Origin: JAAXKN01 sp050258815
Lineage (GTDB): Bacteria; Bacteroidota; Ignavibacteria; Ignavibacteriales; SURF-24
Direction of reading: 5' to 3'
NCBI GenBank assembly: GCA_050258815.1
Contig: JBLMZM010000176.1
Location: 1 to 64,000, forward strand
DNA: 64,000 bases
Part shown: positions 51,908 through 60,717 of the stretch, piece after piece
Numbering within the stretch: the first letter of the stretch is position 1
How the letters are laid out: every line of letters begins with the position of its first letter
Notes under the pieces: model-generated
Databases searched by the model: none
What the model was told of the DNA's origin: nothing
Seen by the model: the letters and a program-made list of their open reading frames with translations, nothing else
Program-made: the position numbers and the translations under genes

Positions 51908-54163
51908 CTAATTCTTAAGAGTTCCCAAGGCCTCCTTACCCGAGGTCTCTTCAACTGTCTGCTTTGTGAATGTCAGTTTTGCAACGAACAATACCAGGGA
52001 AATGACTCCGGCTGCAAAAATGGTATCGCCTATAACCCTCATCCACCTGAGTGCGTTCATTACGCCTGACTGCAGGAATTCTGAGCTTCTTGCATACCAG
52101 TATCCATATTCAACTGAAGCCCAGGTCTGCATAAGGCCGACAGGAAGCAGACTTAGAGTAACCATTGTAAACAGCCCGATGTTGATTGACCAGAAGGCAA
52201 AGCGCAGAAGTTTTGTATCCCATTCAACTCCAGGCTTCAGGGCCCTGAGTGTAAAGAGCATGAGTCCCAACCCCAGCATGCCATATACGCCGAATAGTGC
52301 TGCATGACCGTGTACCGGTGTTGTATTTAAGCCCTGCATATAGTATAGAGCAACCGGAGGGTTGATCATGAAGCCGAAGAGTCCGGCACCCAGCAGGTTC
52401 CAGAATGCAACTGAGATAAAGAAATAAATTGGCCATTTATAGTTGCTTACCCAGGCTTTGGCTCTGGAGAGCTTATAGTTTTCCCATGCTTCAAAGCCGA
52501 CAAAGACAAGGGGCACAACTTCCAGGGCACTGAAGACCGACCCGAACGCCAGTACAATTGTCGGGGTACCAGAAAAATACAGGTGATGCAGTGTTCCGAT
52601 TATTCCGCCTGAAAGGAATATCGTTGCTGAAAGTAAGGATGCCTGTCCTGCTGCCTTTATGCTTAGTAATTTCAGCCTTGAGAACAGGAACGCTATTACT
52701 ACCGTGGCAAATACTTCGAAGAAACCTTCAACCCAGAGGTGAACCACCCACCATCTCCAGTACTCTGCAATGGCAAGATTTGTGTGTTTGCCGTACATGA
52801 GTGCGGAGCTGTAGAAAAGTGCAATTGCAACTGCCGAAATAAGAAACAGTGTAAGTATAGGCTTCTGATCGTCACTCTTTTTAAGTGCCGGTCTGATTGC
52901 CCTTACCATCAAAAACAGCCAGAGGAAAAGACCAATGAGCAGCGCAATCTGGAAGAAACGTCCCAGGTCGATGTACTCATAACCACTGTGTCCGAAGTAA
53001 AACCAGAATTTATCAGGCATTACATTCATAATGCTCAGCCATTCACCTGCCATTGAACCAAGCACAACTACCACGAGCGCCACAAAAAGCACGTTAACCC
53101 CGAGTTTCTGACCCTTGGGTTCAACACCGCTTACGGCCGGACCTATAAAGAGTCCCGCGGCAAGCCATGCAGTTGCAATCCAGAAGATACCGAGCTGTGT
53201 ATGCCAGGTTCTTACTACGCTGTAAGGCAGTATCTTTGAAATCTCAATTCCGTAGAATCCATTACCCTCGACTCCGTAGTGTGCCGAGATTACGCCCATC
53301 AGTATCTGCAATAAAAGCAATCCCGCAACTGTCCAGAAGTACTTTATCACTGCTTTCTGTGAAGGAGTGGCTTTAGAACCGAGCAGCGGATCATTAGCAG
53401 GAACTTCACCCTTTGGATGCTCTTTTTCCTTCGAGGCATGATACCATGCCATCCCGCCAATACCTGCAAGCAGCATTATTATGCTTACACCCGTCCAAAC
53501 CACCGCATCCCCCGTAGGCTGGTTATCTACAAGTTTTTCGTGCGGCCAGTTGCTCGTATAGGTTATATTGTCATTGGGACGGTTGGTCGAGGCTGCCCAT
53601 GAGCTCCAGAAGAAGAAAGCCGAAAGTTCACGCAGTTTCAGGGGATCTGTAACGGCATTTTTCTGAATTGCATACTCACTTTTACCCTCGGAAAACAGTT
53701 TGCTGTAATACTTAACGTTTTCTTCAATTGCCCTGGCTCTTACGGGACTGATAATAATCTCATCGCCCCCCTGATTATAAGTATTGTTTTTCATCATTTT
53801 GGCCAGTCTTGCCTGCAGCAAAGCCTGTTTTTCCTCCCCCAGCTTTGCATAATCCTCTTTGTAGTCCTCTTTAGCCCATTCATTCAGAATAAACGTAGCC
53901 TCACGGTGCAGCCAGTCTGCAGTCCAGTCCGGCGCCACATAGCTTCCGTGTCCCCAGACAGAACCGACTTCCATGCCGCCCATTGCCTGCCAGACGTTCT
54001 GCCCGTTTTTAATTTCTCCCGATTGAAATACTATGCTGCCCGTGCTGGTAACAACTCTGTCGGCAACTGGCGGTGCCTGGTGATATATCTTGGTTCCGAT
54101 CCATCCGAGGATCGAGAAAGAGATAAGTATCACCAGTGTAAAACCGACCCAATACTTTTTCAT
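51908..54163 (-). CDS. norZ: quinol-dependent nitric oxide reductase
   Basis: A 751-residue integral membrane enzyme reducing NO to N2O with electrons from quinol. The N-terminal extension carries TSTGSIVFQSGEIKNGQNVW and VGSVWGHGSYVAPDWTADWL, the cytochrome-c-like hydrophilic part that marks qNOR. Heme-copper-oxidase helices follow, with WHTQLGIFWIATAWLAAGLF, HLWVEGFFEVFAT (non-heme iron site glutamates) and GIIGTLHHLYFSGTPTIVLA, and GHAALFGVYGMLGLGLM. About 14 helices are seen, and no NorC subunit is nearby, as expected for a single-subunit qNOR. The role is probably NO detoxification or respiration at low oxygen. A Crp/Fnr-type box and a TAnnTTTG -7 element lie upstream. Confidence 0.96.
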   Translation of the reverse strand: MKKYWVGFTLVILISFSILGWIGTKIYHQAPPVADRVVTSTGSIVFQSGEIKNGQNVWQAMGGMEVGSVWGHGSYVAPDWTADWLHREATFILNEWAKEDYKEDYAKLGEEKQALLQARLAKMMKNNTYNQGGDEIIISPVRARAIEENVKYYSKLFSEGKSEYAIQKNAVTDPLKLRELSAFFFWSSWAASTNRPNDNITYTSNWPHEKLVDNQPTGDAVVWTGVSIIMLLAGIGGMAWYHASKEKEHPKGEVPANDPLLGSKATPSQKAVIKYFWTVAGLLLLQILMGVISAHYGVEGNGFYGIEISKILPYSVVRTWHTQLGIFWIATAWLAAGLFIGPAVSGVEPKGQKLGVNVLFVALVVVVLGSMAGEWLSIMNVMPDKFWFYFGHSGYEYIDLGRFFQIALLIGLFLWLFLMVRAIRPALKKSDDQKPILTLFLISAVAIALFYSSALMYGKHTNLAIAEYWRWWVVHLWVEGFFEVFATVVIAFLFSRLKLLSIKAAGQASLLSATIFLSGGIIGTLHHLYFSGTPTIVLAFGSVFSALEVVPLVFVGFEAWENYKLSRAKAWVSNYKWPIYFFISVAFWNLLGAGLFGFMINPPVALYYMQGLNTTPVHGHAALFGVYGMLGLGLMLFTLRALKPGVEWDTKLLRFAFWSINIGLFTMVTLSLLPVGLMQTWASVEYGYWYARSSEFLQSGVMNALRWMRVIGDTIFAAGVISLVLFVAKLTFTKQTVEETSGKEALGTLKN

Positions 54164-54222
54164 GATTTTCTCCCGTAATTTGTTTTGACTTGGATAAACG
54201 CTAAAAGAATTTCTTTATAGGA

Positions 54223-54230
54223 CAAAGTTA
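54223..54230 (-). promoter_or_regulatory. Bacteroidota-type -7 promoter element of norZ
   Basis: The minus strand reads TAACTTTG, matching the TAnnTTTG -7 consensus used by Bacteroidota sigma factors. It is 60 bases upstream of the norZ start codon. The distance from its centre to the Crp/Fnr box centre is about 33 bases, which fits class II activator placement. Confidence 0.65.
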
Positions 54231-54252
54231 TTGAAGGATTTGAAGGCGTTCC

Positions 54253-54266
54253 TTGACTTGAGTCAA
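54253..54266. promoter_or_regulatory. Crp/Fnr-family (DNR/NnrR-type) operator upstream of norZ
   Basis: TTGACTTGAGTCAA is a TTGAC-N4-GTCAA inverted repeat, one base per arm away from the FNR/DNR consensus TTGAT-N4-ATCAA. It lies 90 bases upstream of the norZ start and just downstream of the Crp/Fnr-family gene, whose recognition helix keeps the E-xx-SR pattern that reads TTGAN sites. Confidence 0.8.
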
Positions 54267-54346
54267 ATAACCGACAATTTTCGGATTTTTTAGTCGGAAT
54301 TAGGATCGGGGGTAATATGGGTCCTCTGGCGCAAGAAATTATCTGT

Positions 54347-55045
54347 TTACATTGCCAGTTCTTTCAGGCGCGCGTAGTCTGTAACAAAGATCTTCCGCCC
54401 CTGGACGCGAATGATCTTTTCTTTTTCGAGTTTATTGAAGGTGCGCGAAAGGGTTTCGGTGATGGTACCGATGTAGGAAGCAACAGTTGATTTTGTCACA
54501 GAGAGCCTGACAAAGGGCTCCGGAAGATGAGCCTTTCCGCCCGATTCCACCTCATTTACCAGGTATTCAGCCAGGCGGTTAATAACCTCTTTTTCCGACA
54601 TATCTTTTACCTTATGGGTCAGGTTCTTAAGCCTTTTTGCAAAACCGGCCAGCATCTTAAGGCTGATATTAATGTTCTTCTCCAGCAGTTCAATAAATTC
54701 GCACTTAGGGATGAAGAGCAGCTCGCAGTCTTCAAGCGCCTGGGCATTGACGGGGTAGTCGCCCCCTTCAAAAAGAGGCACATCAGCAAAACTGCCGTAA
54801 GGCTTTATCAGGTGCAGTATGATTTCCTTGCCCGATGGAGAGGTGCGGTAAACCTTCACCATGCCCTTAAGTACTACGAAAAACCCCCTGTACTTGTCGC
54901 CCTCCATAAATATCATGGCATTCTTGCCATAGCGGCAGGTAATACTTATAGCCATGACCTGCCTGAGCTGATCCTCGTCCAGCTCAGAAAAAAGTGGCTG
55001 ACCGCGCAGCTTCTCTTTATATAAATCTTCCCTTACCGTGTTCAT
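54347..55045 (-). CDS. Crp/Fnr-family transcriptional regulator (DNR/NnrR-like)
   Basis: A 232-residue regulator. The N-terminal cyclic-nucleotide-binding-like fold runs through RGFFVVLKGMVKVYRTSPSG, GKEIILHLIKPYGSFADVPLFEG and YPVNAQALEDCELLFIPK. A dimer helix (LKMLAGFAKRLKNLTHKV) and a C-terminal winged HTH with LSVTKSTVASYIGTITETLSR follow. In the recognition helix, E and SR are spaced as in FNR (TETLSRTF). It has only one cysteine in the N-terminal region (TCRYG), so it lacks the FNR [4Fe-4S] cluster; a heme-based NO sensor of the DNR type is the likely mechanism. It lies directly upstream of norZ on the same strand and probably controls it. Confidence 0.92.
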   Translation of the reverse strand: MNTVREDLYKEKLRGQPLFSELDEDQLRQVMAISITCRYGKNAMIFMEGDKYRGFFVVLKGMVKVYRTSPSGKEIILHLIKPYGSFADVPLFEGGDYPVNAQALEDCELLFIPKCEFIELLEKNINISLKMLAGFAKRLKNLTHKVKDMSEKEVINRLAEYLVNEVESGGKAHLPEPFVRLSVTKSTVASYIGTITETLSRTFNKLEKEKIIRVQGRKIFVTDYARLKELAM

Positions 55046-55174
55046 TGAAGTCTGTGACTCATGTACTGAAAAAATTATTGTTTATTCTGCCTGCTATGTC
55101 GATGATATTTTCAGAATATTTAGTCCGAATATAGACAATAATTTAATAAAAGTAAAACAGGAAGAGGTAAAAAG

Positions 55175-55993
55175 TCAGTCATTTTTCCTGGAAGTCTGCA
55201 GTTCCAGCAGGGATCTTATTTTTTCTTCATCGCGTTTCCTGGCGGTTATATCGGTCACTACGCTCAGCAGGCACTTTTTCCCCTTTATATTTATCTGCCT
55301 TGCTGAAATAAGACCAATGGCATCCTCACCTGACCGCTTGCGGAATTTAATTTCCATATCCTGCACCACTCCCTGCTCTTTTACCCTGCTTACAAGAGTC
55401 ATGTACTGGTCCTTTTTCTCGAAGAAATCCAGGTCATAAATCGTACGGGCAATAGCATCCTCGCGGCTGTAGCCTGTAGTAGTCTCAAAAGCCTTATTGA
55501 CGTCCACATACAAACCCTCACTTAAAGTAGTAATTGCAATGAGTGAAGGGATTTCCTGAAATATAGCCGACAGGATCTGTTCAGATTCCCTGAGGGCATC
55601 TCCGGCCTGTTTTCTTTCAATTGCATATTTAAGTGCGCGTACTAACAGATTGGAATCGAACTCCCCCTTGATCAGATAATCCTGTGCTCCTGACTGCAAT
55701 GCCTTGGAGGTCAGATCCTCGTCATCAAGACTCGTCATAACTACAATCGGTACGTTTTCGGCCTCGGCCTGGACTTTTTTCAAGGTATCTATCCCCGAAC
55801 TGTCGGGTAGTGTCAGATCCAGCAGTATTACATCGTAGACCTCCTTCTTCAGATACTCCAGTCCGGTCGATACCCGGAATGAATGGTCCAGACTGATTTC
55901 AATTCCCCTGGCCTCTTCAATTAGTTCGAGTACCAGCTGGGCATAAGGGCGGCTGTCCTCAATCATTAATACTTTGATGTAATTTTCTTTCAT
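55175..55993 (-). CDS. response-regulator receiver fused to a PAS domain
   Basis: A protein of about 272 residues. The receiver (about 5-130) has MIEDSRPYAQLVLELIEEA, the phosphoacceptor DVILLDLTLPDSSGIDTLKKV, SLDDEDLTSKALQSGAQDYLIK and EFDSNLLVRALKYAIERK. A PAS module follows with SAIFQEIPSLIAITTLSEGLYV and NKAFETTTGYSREDA, ending in a DITARKRDEEKIRSLLEL coiled coil and then stopping. There is no DNA-binding, kinase or cyclase domain. Such proteins may pass signals by protein contact. I chose ATG 55993 with a GAGG ribosome-binding site over 56023. It sits upstream of the Crp/Fnr-type gene on the same strand, and a link to NO or redox sensing is inference. Confidence 0.88.
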   Translation of the reverse strand: MKENYIKVLMIEDSRPYAQLVLELIEEARGIEISLDHSFRVSTGLEYLKKEVYDVILLDLTLPDSSGIDTLKKVQAEAENVPIVVMTSLDDEDLTSKALQSGAQDYLIKGEFDSNLLVRALKYAIERKQAGDALRESEQILSAIFQEIPSLIAITTLSEGLYVDVNKAFETTTGYSREDAIARTIYDLDFFEKKDQYMTLVSRVKEQGVVQDMEIKFRKRSGEDAIGLISARQINIKGKKCLLSVVTDITARKRDEEKIRSLLELQTSRKND

Positions 55994-56138
55994 GGTTACC
56001 TCGGATTTCGGCTTGTGTAACACTAATATATAAAATCTCCGGTAAAAATCACCCTTTTACAAAATTTTTTAGTTAATAAAGAATTACTGAATCCATTAGC
56101 TGATTTTCACATCACACCGGTGTATAAAAAGGATTATT

Positions 56139-56333
56139 ATGGAAAATATTGTAGCTTCGGTCCAGAGGATAATGAAGATTGTCATTGGCCTTGCCATGCT
56201 TTCTTACTTTTTTATTGGTGAGGGTGACGGCAGATATATGGCTTTGATCGGTCTGGCCCCGCTGATCTCAGGAATAACAAATTCCTGCGGCGGCAGTACC
56301 GCCTGCAGAACTGATTTCAGGACTAAGGAATAA
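56139..56333 (+). CDS. small DUF2892-type membrane protein
   Basis: A 64-residue protein with two predicted helices (MKIVIGLAMLSYFFIG and YMALIGLAPLISGIT) separated by EGDGRYM. The C-terminal part has two cysteines (NSCGGSTAC). This matches the inner-membrane DUF2892 unit found alone or next to rhodanese domains. Function unknown; the cysteine pair hints at sulfur or metal chemistry. It is divergent from the receiver-PAS gene and convergent with hppA, from which it is separated by a perfect palindromic terminator. No ribosome-binding site was obvious. Confidence 0.8.
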   Translation: MENIVASVQRIMKIVIGLAMLSYFFIGEGDGRYMALIGLAPLISGITNSCGGSTACRTDFRTKE

Positions 56334-56336
56334 ACT

Positions 56337-56362
56337 AAGGGCGGAACCATGGTTCCGCCCTT
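56337..56362. terminator. perfect 26-bp palindrome between DUF2892 and hppA genes
   Basis: AAGGGCGGAACCATGGTTCC followed by GCCCTT is fully self-complementary over 26 bases. It lies 3 bases past the DUF2892 stop and 13 bases before the hppA stop, and can end transcripts from both sides. A CATG tip can form the loop. Confidence 0.82.
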
Positions 56363-56375
56363 AATAGAAATGAAT

Positions 56376-58529
56376 TTATATAAACAGCGGTGCAAGCACC
56401 AGAGTAAGCGTACTTAGCAGTTTAATCAGCACGTGCAGTGAGGGACCGGCTGTATCCTTGAACGGGTCGCCTACTGTATCACCTACTACTGAAGCCTTGT
56501 GGGATTCGGTGTGCCTGCCACCGTAGGCTCCGGTCTCAATATACTTTTTGGCATTATCCCATGCCCCGCCCCCGTTATTAAGGAAGAGGGCGAAAAGGAT
56601 ACCGGTAATGGTGCCTACCATTAGATAGCCCCCGATAACCTCGGCACCCGTGACATCACCGCCAAGCTGGTATATATATTTGAAAATAAGTCCCACGCCT
56701 ACCGTCATTACCACAACCAGTACTCCCGGCACAACCATTTTCTGAAGGGCCGCTTTGGTAGCAATATCCACGCACTGGCCGTAGTCGGGTTTGGAAGTTC
56801 CGGCCATTATGCCAGGGTTATTTTTGAACTGCTCCCTGACGTTGCGTATAATTGAATAGGCTGCCTTGCCAACGGCCTTGATTGCCAGGGAGGAGAAGAT
56901 ATAGACCAGCATTGCACCCAGAATGGCGCCTACAAATACCTGGGGTTTATTCAGGTTGATCACCCCGGTAAAACCGGGCATGTAATTCTTAACTTCATCT
57001 ATATAAGCACCAAATAACAGGAAGGCGGCCAGTGCAGCAGAGCCGACGGCGTATCCCTTGGTAAGAGCCTTTGTTGTATTGCCTACTGAATCGAGCCTGT
57101 CCGTCTTGCGCCTGACGGATTCTTCCTGCTGGCTCATTTCCACTATACCGCCAGCGTTATCTGTAATTGGGCCAAACGTATCCATGGCCAGAATATAGGC
57201 TGCCGTACCCAGCATACCCATTGTCGCTACTGCCGTACCGAACAGCCCGGCTCCGTTCAGGCCTGAATTCTGCCCGAGGAAATATGTGCTTACTATACCG
57301 GCACCTATAATGAGCGCAGGGAAACCTGTAGATTCCATGCCTACTGCGAGTCCTGCAATTATATTAGTAGCCGATCCGGTCTGCGATGCCTCGGCAATGT
57401 ACTTAACCGGGCGGTATTTGTACTCCGTATAGTACTGGGTAATATAAACAAAGCAAAGGGAGATCAGGACTCCAATAGCCCCGCAGAAGAAGAAATTCAG
57501 GTAATGACTGCCCAGAAGCCACCTTGAAGCAATGTAAAAGCCGATGGTTGCCAGAGTGGCGGTTACATAAAAGCCCCTGTTAAGCGCCTTCATCGGATCT
57601 TCTTCCTCATTTGTCTTTACAATCATAATGCCCACCATTGAGGCAAGTATACCGAAGGCACGGGCAACAAGCGGGAATAGCAATACGGAAATCATTGAAA
57701 GTCCCTGCGATTCAAACGTAGTAGTATTGGCACGATAGAGTGCTGCTGCCAGGATCATGGCTCCTATATTTTCAGCTGCAGTAGATTCAAAAAGATCGGC
57801 TCCACGCCCGGCGCAATCACCGACATTATCTCCCACCAGGTCGGCAATCACTGCAGGATTTCTGGGATCGTCCTCCGGAATCCCGGCCTCCACTTTCCCT
57901 ACCAGATCGGCGCCAACGTCAGCTGCCTTTGTATAGATGCCGCCGCCCAATTGCGCAAACAATGCGACAAAGCTCGCACCAAAGCCATAGCCTACGATCA
58001 GCAGCGGAATTTTTCCCGGATCATTTGTTACATGCATTGATTCGACGATGAGGAACAGACCGGCTACGCCGAGCAGACTCATGGCCACGACAAAAAAACC
58101 TGCAACCGCCCCGCCGCGCAATGCAATCTGCAGCGCGCCGTTCATACTTTTTACGGCTGCTGAAGCTGTCCTTATATTAGACCTGATAGCGACCCACATC
58201 CCCATATAACCGGCTGCAACAGAGCATGCTGCTCCCAGGATGAAAGAGATTGTAGTCCACAAGGCAAGCTGTCCCTGGCTTGCCGGATCATTAGCGTTAG
58301 GGTTCCTGATGAATGCATACATGATGTAAATAAATGCGGCAAGAGCAATTGCCAGGTATATTATAGTTCTGTTCTGACGGCGCAGGAAGGCTTCGGCCCC
58401 GACCTTAATAGCGTTCGAAATCTCCTGCATCTTTGCACTTCCGGTATCCTGTTTTAATATATAACTGATCAGGTATGCGGCAAATAACAGTCCCAAAATG
58501 CTAATGGCCAAAATCAGATTGGCTTCCAT
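56376..58529 (-). CDS. hppA: membrane-bound pyrophosphatase, K+-independent type
   Basis: A 717-residue ion pump that couples pyrophosphate hydrolysis to proton (or sodium) export. The conserved catalytic stretch is complete, with GGIYTKAADVGADLVGKVEA, DDPRNPAVIADLVGDNVGD and CAGRGADLFES; the later active-site block VGDTVGDPFKDTAGPS is near the C terminus. About 16 helices are seen. The segment GNTTKALTKGYAVGSAAL has Lys487 where the K+-dependent subfamily has Ala, so it should work without potassium and most likely moves protons. The enzyme saves energy by recycling the pyrophosphate of biosynthesis. A strong AGGAGAAG ribosome-binding site precedes ATG 58529. Confidence 0.96.
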   Translation of the reverse strand: MEANLILAISILGLLFAAYLISYILKQDTGSAKMQEISNAIKVGAEAFLRRQNRTIIYLAIALAAFIYIMYAFIRNPNANDPASQGQLALWTTISFILGAACSVAAGYMGMWVAIRSNIRTASAAVKSMNGALQIALRGGAVAGFFVVAMSLLGVAGLFLIVESMHVTNDPGKIPLLIVGYGFGASFVALFAQLGGGIYTKAADVGADLVGKVEAGIPEDDPRNPAVIADLVGDNVGDCAGRGADLFESTAAENIGAMILAAALYRANTTTFESQGLSMISVLLFPLVARAFGILASMVGIMIVKTNEEEDPMKALNRGFYVTATLATIGFYIASRWLLGSHYLNFFFCGAIGVLISLCFVYITQYYTEYKYRPVKYIAEASQTGSATNIIAGLAVGMESTGFPALIIGAGIVSTYFLGQNSGLNGAGLFGTAVATMGMLGTAAYILAMDTFGPITDNAGGIVEMSQQEESVRRKTDRLDSVGNTTKALTKGYAVGSAALAAFLLFGAYIDEVKNYMPGFTGVINLNKPQVFVGAILGAMLVYIFSSLAIKAVGKAAYSIIRNVREQFKNNPGIMAGTSKPDYGQCVDIATKAALQKMVVPGVLVVVMTVGVGLIFKYIYQLGGDVTGAEVIGGYLMVGTITGILFALFLNNGGGAWDNAKKYIETGAYGGRHTESHKASVVGDTVGDPFKDTAGPSLHVLIKLLSTLTLVLAPLFI

Positions 58530-59042
58530 CTACTTCTCCTGTTTTTGTTGTACAATATTCCATTTATCAGTCAAGGGATAAGTCGCTTGATGCCCGCAGA
58601 TCAATATCAAAGGCAGGTTAGCATATACACAAATATGGGTTAAGCAGGATAGTAAGAATAAAAAGGATTTGTACGGGCAGTGGAAATTGAATGACGTATG
58701 AGTTTATTTGATCATGTATCAATCCACCGCGGCAAATCCATACAGCTATTTATCCGCGCTCTAGTGCTAATAAACATCTATGCTTTTATGCCTCCGTACA
58801 TCCCCATGCAGTCCTAAGCTCATAATTTCATACCGATCATTAAAATATTTAATAGAACAGATATTCCCTCCCTTTGTATGAAGATAAGATTTATTTTGCA
58901 TAAAAACATACATTTTAAGAAATTAATTTAAAAGAAATTGCTAAACGGATCCGTTATAATTGCAAATTAAGGATGAAAACACGATTTTCGTAGAACGATT
59001 ACAATTAACAGTTTCTACAAGTAATTTTCAAAAGGGGATATA
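58530..59042. other. 513-bp divergent intergenic region
   Basis: Upstream sequence for hppA and the APC permease. No ORF of sensible composition was found. It contains an inverted repeat TTGATCATGTATCAA (58708-58722), which resembles an FNR site but has a 5-base spacer, and AT-rich stretches near 58830-58990. A GGGGATATAATG start context ends the region at 59043. Confidence 0.4.
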
Positions 59043-60542
59043 ATGAAGCAGTTGTTCGCTAAGAAACCTTTGGATTTGCTGTTGGAAGAAATGAAGGGTG
59101 AAAACCGGCTGCGCAGGATACTGGGTCCGGTTGCCCTTACTTCTCTGGGAGTTGGGGCAATTATTGGTACCGGAATTTTTGTGCTCACCGGTGTTGCGGC
59201 CCATGATAAAGCCGGTCCGGCAATAATTCTTTCTTTCGTAGTTTCAGGCCTGGCATGCGTATTTGCCGCTCTCTGCTATGCAGAATTTGCATCCATGGTG
59301 CCCGTTGCGGGTTCAGCATATACCTATGCTTATGCCACTCTGGGTGAGATGTTCGCGTGGATCATAGGCTGGGATCTCATACTTGAATATGCCGTGGCAT
59401 CTGCAACCGTGGCGCACGGCTGGAGCCACTATTTCCAGGATTTCATCAGTATTATAGGTCTGAAACTGCCTCACTGGGCGACGCGGGCGCCGTTTGATTT
59501 TAATCCCGGTACGGGACTCCTGGCCTCGACTAATACGGTGCTGGACCTGCCCGCAATAATAATTGCCGGAATAATTACAGTAATTCTTGTAAAAGGCATC
59601 CGCGAAAGTGCAACGTTTAATTCAACAATGGTGATAATAAAACTGGCCATTGTGCTGTTCGTAATTGTAGTTGGCGCGATGTATATTACTCCTTCAAACT
59701 GGACTAATAACTTTGCCCCCTTCGGCTATTCGGGTGTAAGCTTCTTTGGAAGAACAATATTTGGACAAACGGGTATGGGAGGTGCTCCCGTGGGTATGCT
59801 GGCTGCTGCTGCAACCATATTTTTTGCTTACATCGGCTTTGATTCCATCTCTACGCACGCCGAAGAAGCCAAGAACCCCAGGCGTGACGTACCAATAGGA
59901 ATCATTACCTCACTGCTTTTGTGTACCGTTCTTTATATTGCAGTTTCGGCAATCATCACCGGCATGGTTCCTTACGATAAAATCGACATTGACGCCCCGG
60001 TTTCCAATGCCTTTAAGCAGGCTGGCCTCCCATGGGCACAGTTTATTATTTCTTTCGGTGCCATTGCCGGCATTACCTCCGTACTGCTTGTAATGATGTT
60101 AAGCCAGCCCAGAATCTTTCTGGCAATGGCGCGTGACGGCCTGCTGCCAAAGGAGGTCTTCGGTTCGGTCCACGAAAAATACCGCACCCCCTGGAAATCT
60201 ACAATTCTGACCGGAATATTCGTTGCAATCCTGGCCGGGTTCCTTCCGCTCAGGATTCTGGCCGAGCTGGTTAACATAGGCACTCTGTTTGCTTTTGTAA
60301 TTGTCTGCGCTGCCGTACTGATCATGCGCAGGACACACCCGGAAGCAGAACGGCCATTCAGGGCCCCCTGGGTACCGTTTGTACCAATCATGGGAATCCT
60401 TACCTGCCTGATGCTTATGTTCTCACTTCCTGAGGAAAACTGGCTCAGACTCTTTGTCTGGCTGGCAATTGGATTTTTGATTTACTTCGGTTACGGACGC
60501 AAACACAGCGTAATGCACGAGATCATGAACAGGAATAAATAA
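59043..60542 (+). CDS. APC-family amino acid permease (cationic amino acid transporter-like)
   Basis: A 499-residue inner-membrane carrier with 12 or more helices. The first helix carries GVGAIIGTGIFVLTGVAA, the APC/CAT signature, followed by GLACVFAALCYAEFASMVPVAGSAYTYAY. Later sections include FFAYIGFDSISTHAEEAKNP and RIFLAMARDGLLPKEVFG. This pattern belongs to the CAT-like branch of the APC superfamily, which imports amino acids (Arg/Lys or others) with protons. The substrate is not readable. A GGGGA ribosome-binding site precedes ATG 59043. It is divergent from hppA and followed by a hairpin. Confidence 0.94.
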   Translation: MKQLFAKKPLDLLLEEMKGENRLRRILGPVALTSLGVGAIIGTGIFVLTGVAAHDKAGPAIILSFVVSGLACVFAALCYAEFASMVPVAGSAYTYAYATLGEMFAWIIGWDLILEYAVASATVAHGWSHYFQDFISIIGLKLPHWATRAPFDFNPGTGLLASTNTVLDLPAIIIAGIITVILVKGIRESATFNSTMVIIKLAIVLFVIVVGAMYITPSNWTNNFAPFGYSGVSFFGRTIFGQTGMGGAPVGMLAAAATIFFAYIGFDSISTHAEEAKNPRRDVPIGIITSLLLCTVLYIAVSAIITGMVPYDKIDIDAPVSNAFKQAGLPWAQFIISFGAIAGITSVLLVMMLSQPRIFLAMARDGLLPKEVFGSVHEKYRTPWKSTILTGIFVAILAGFLPLRILAELVNIGTLFAFVIVCAAVLIMRRTHPEAERPFRAPWVPFVPIMGILTCLMLMFSLPEENWLRLFVWLAIGFLIYFGYGRKHSVMHEIMNRNK

Positions 60543-60553
60543 ATTTTCTGTAT

Positions 60554-60580
60554 GGCTGCATGGATCACCTCCATGCAGCC
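60554..60580 (+). terminator. hairpin downstream of the APC permease gene
   Basis: GGCTGCATGG (60554-60563) and CCATGCAGCC (60571-60580) pair perfectly around a 7-base loop, 11 bases past the stop codon. There is no strong U tract. Confidence 0.7.
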
Positions 60581-60717
60581 GGTCATTTCACAATTCTGAC
60601 TTTTGCCGCTCTGCCTGCCAAATTCATTATTCTTTTTTAATTTTTAATTTATAATTTTTAATTGTATAATTCTGTGGAATTCTAAAATCAGTTTATATTT
60701 TCCGGAGGAATACCCAT

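Noticed and set aside
55038..55439. 133-residue plus-strand frame opposite the receiver-PAS gene
   Set aside because: It is Cys/Ser/Phe-rich antisense sequence, typical of a shadow.
58708..58722. TTGATCATGTATCAA, resembling an FNR box in the hppA/permease divergent region
   Set aside because: The spacer is 5 bases rather than 4, and no -7 element was found at class II distance, so I do not call it an operator.
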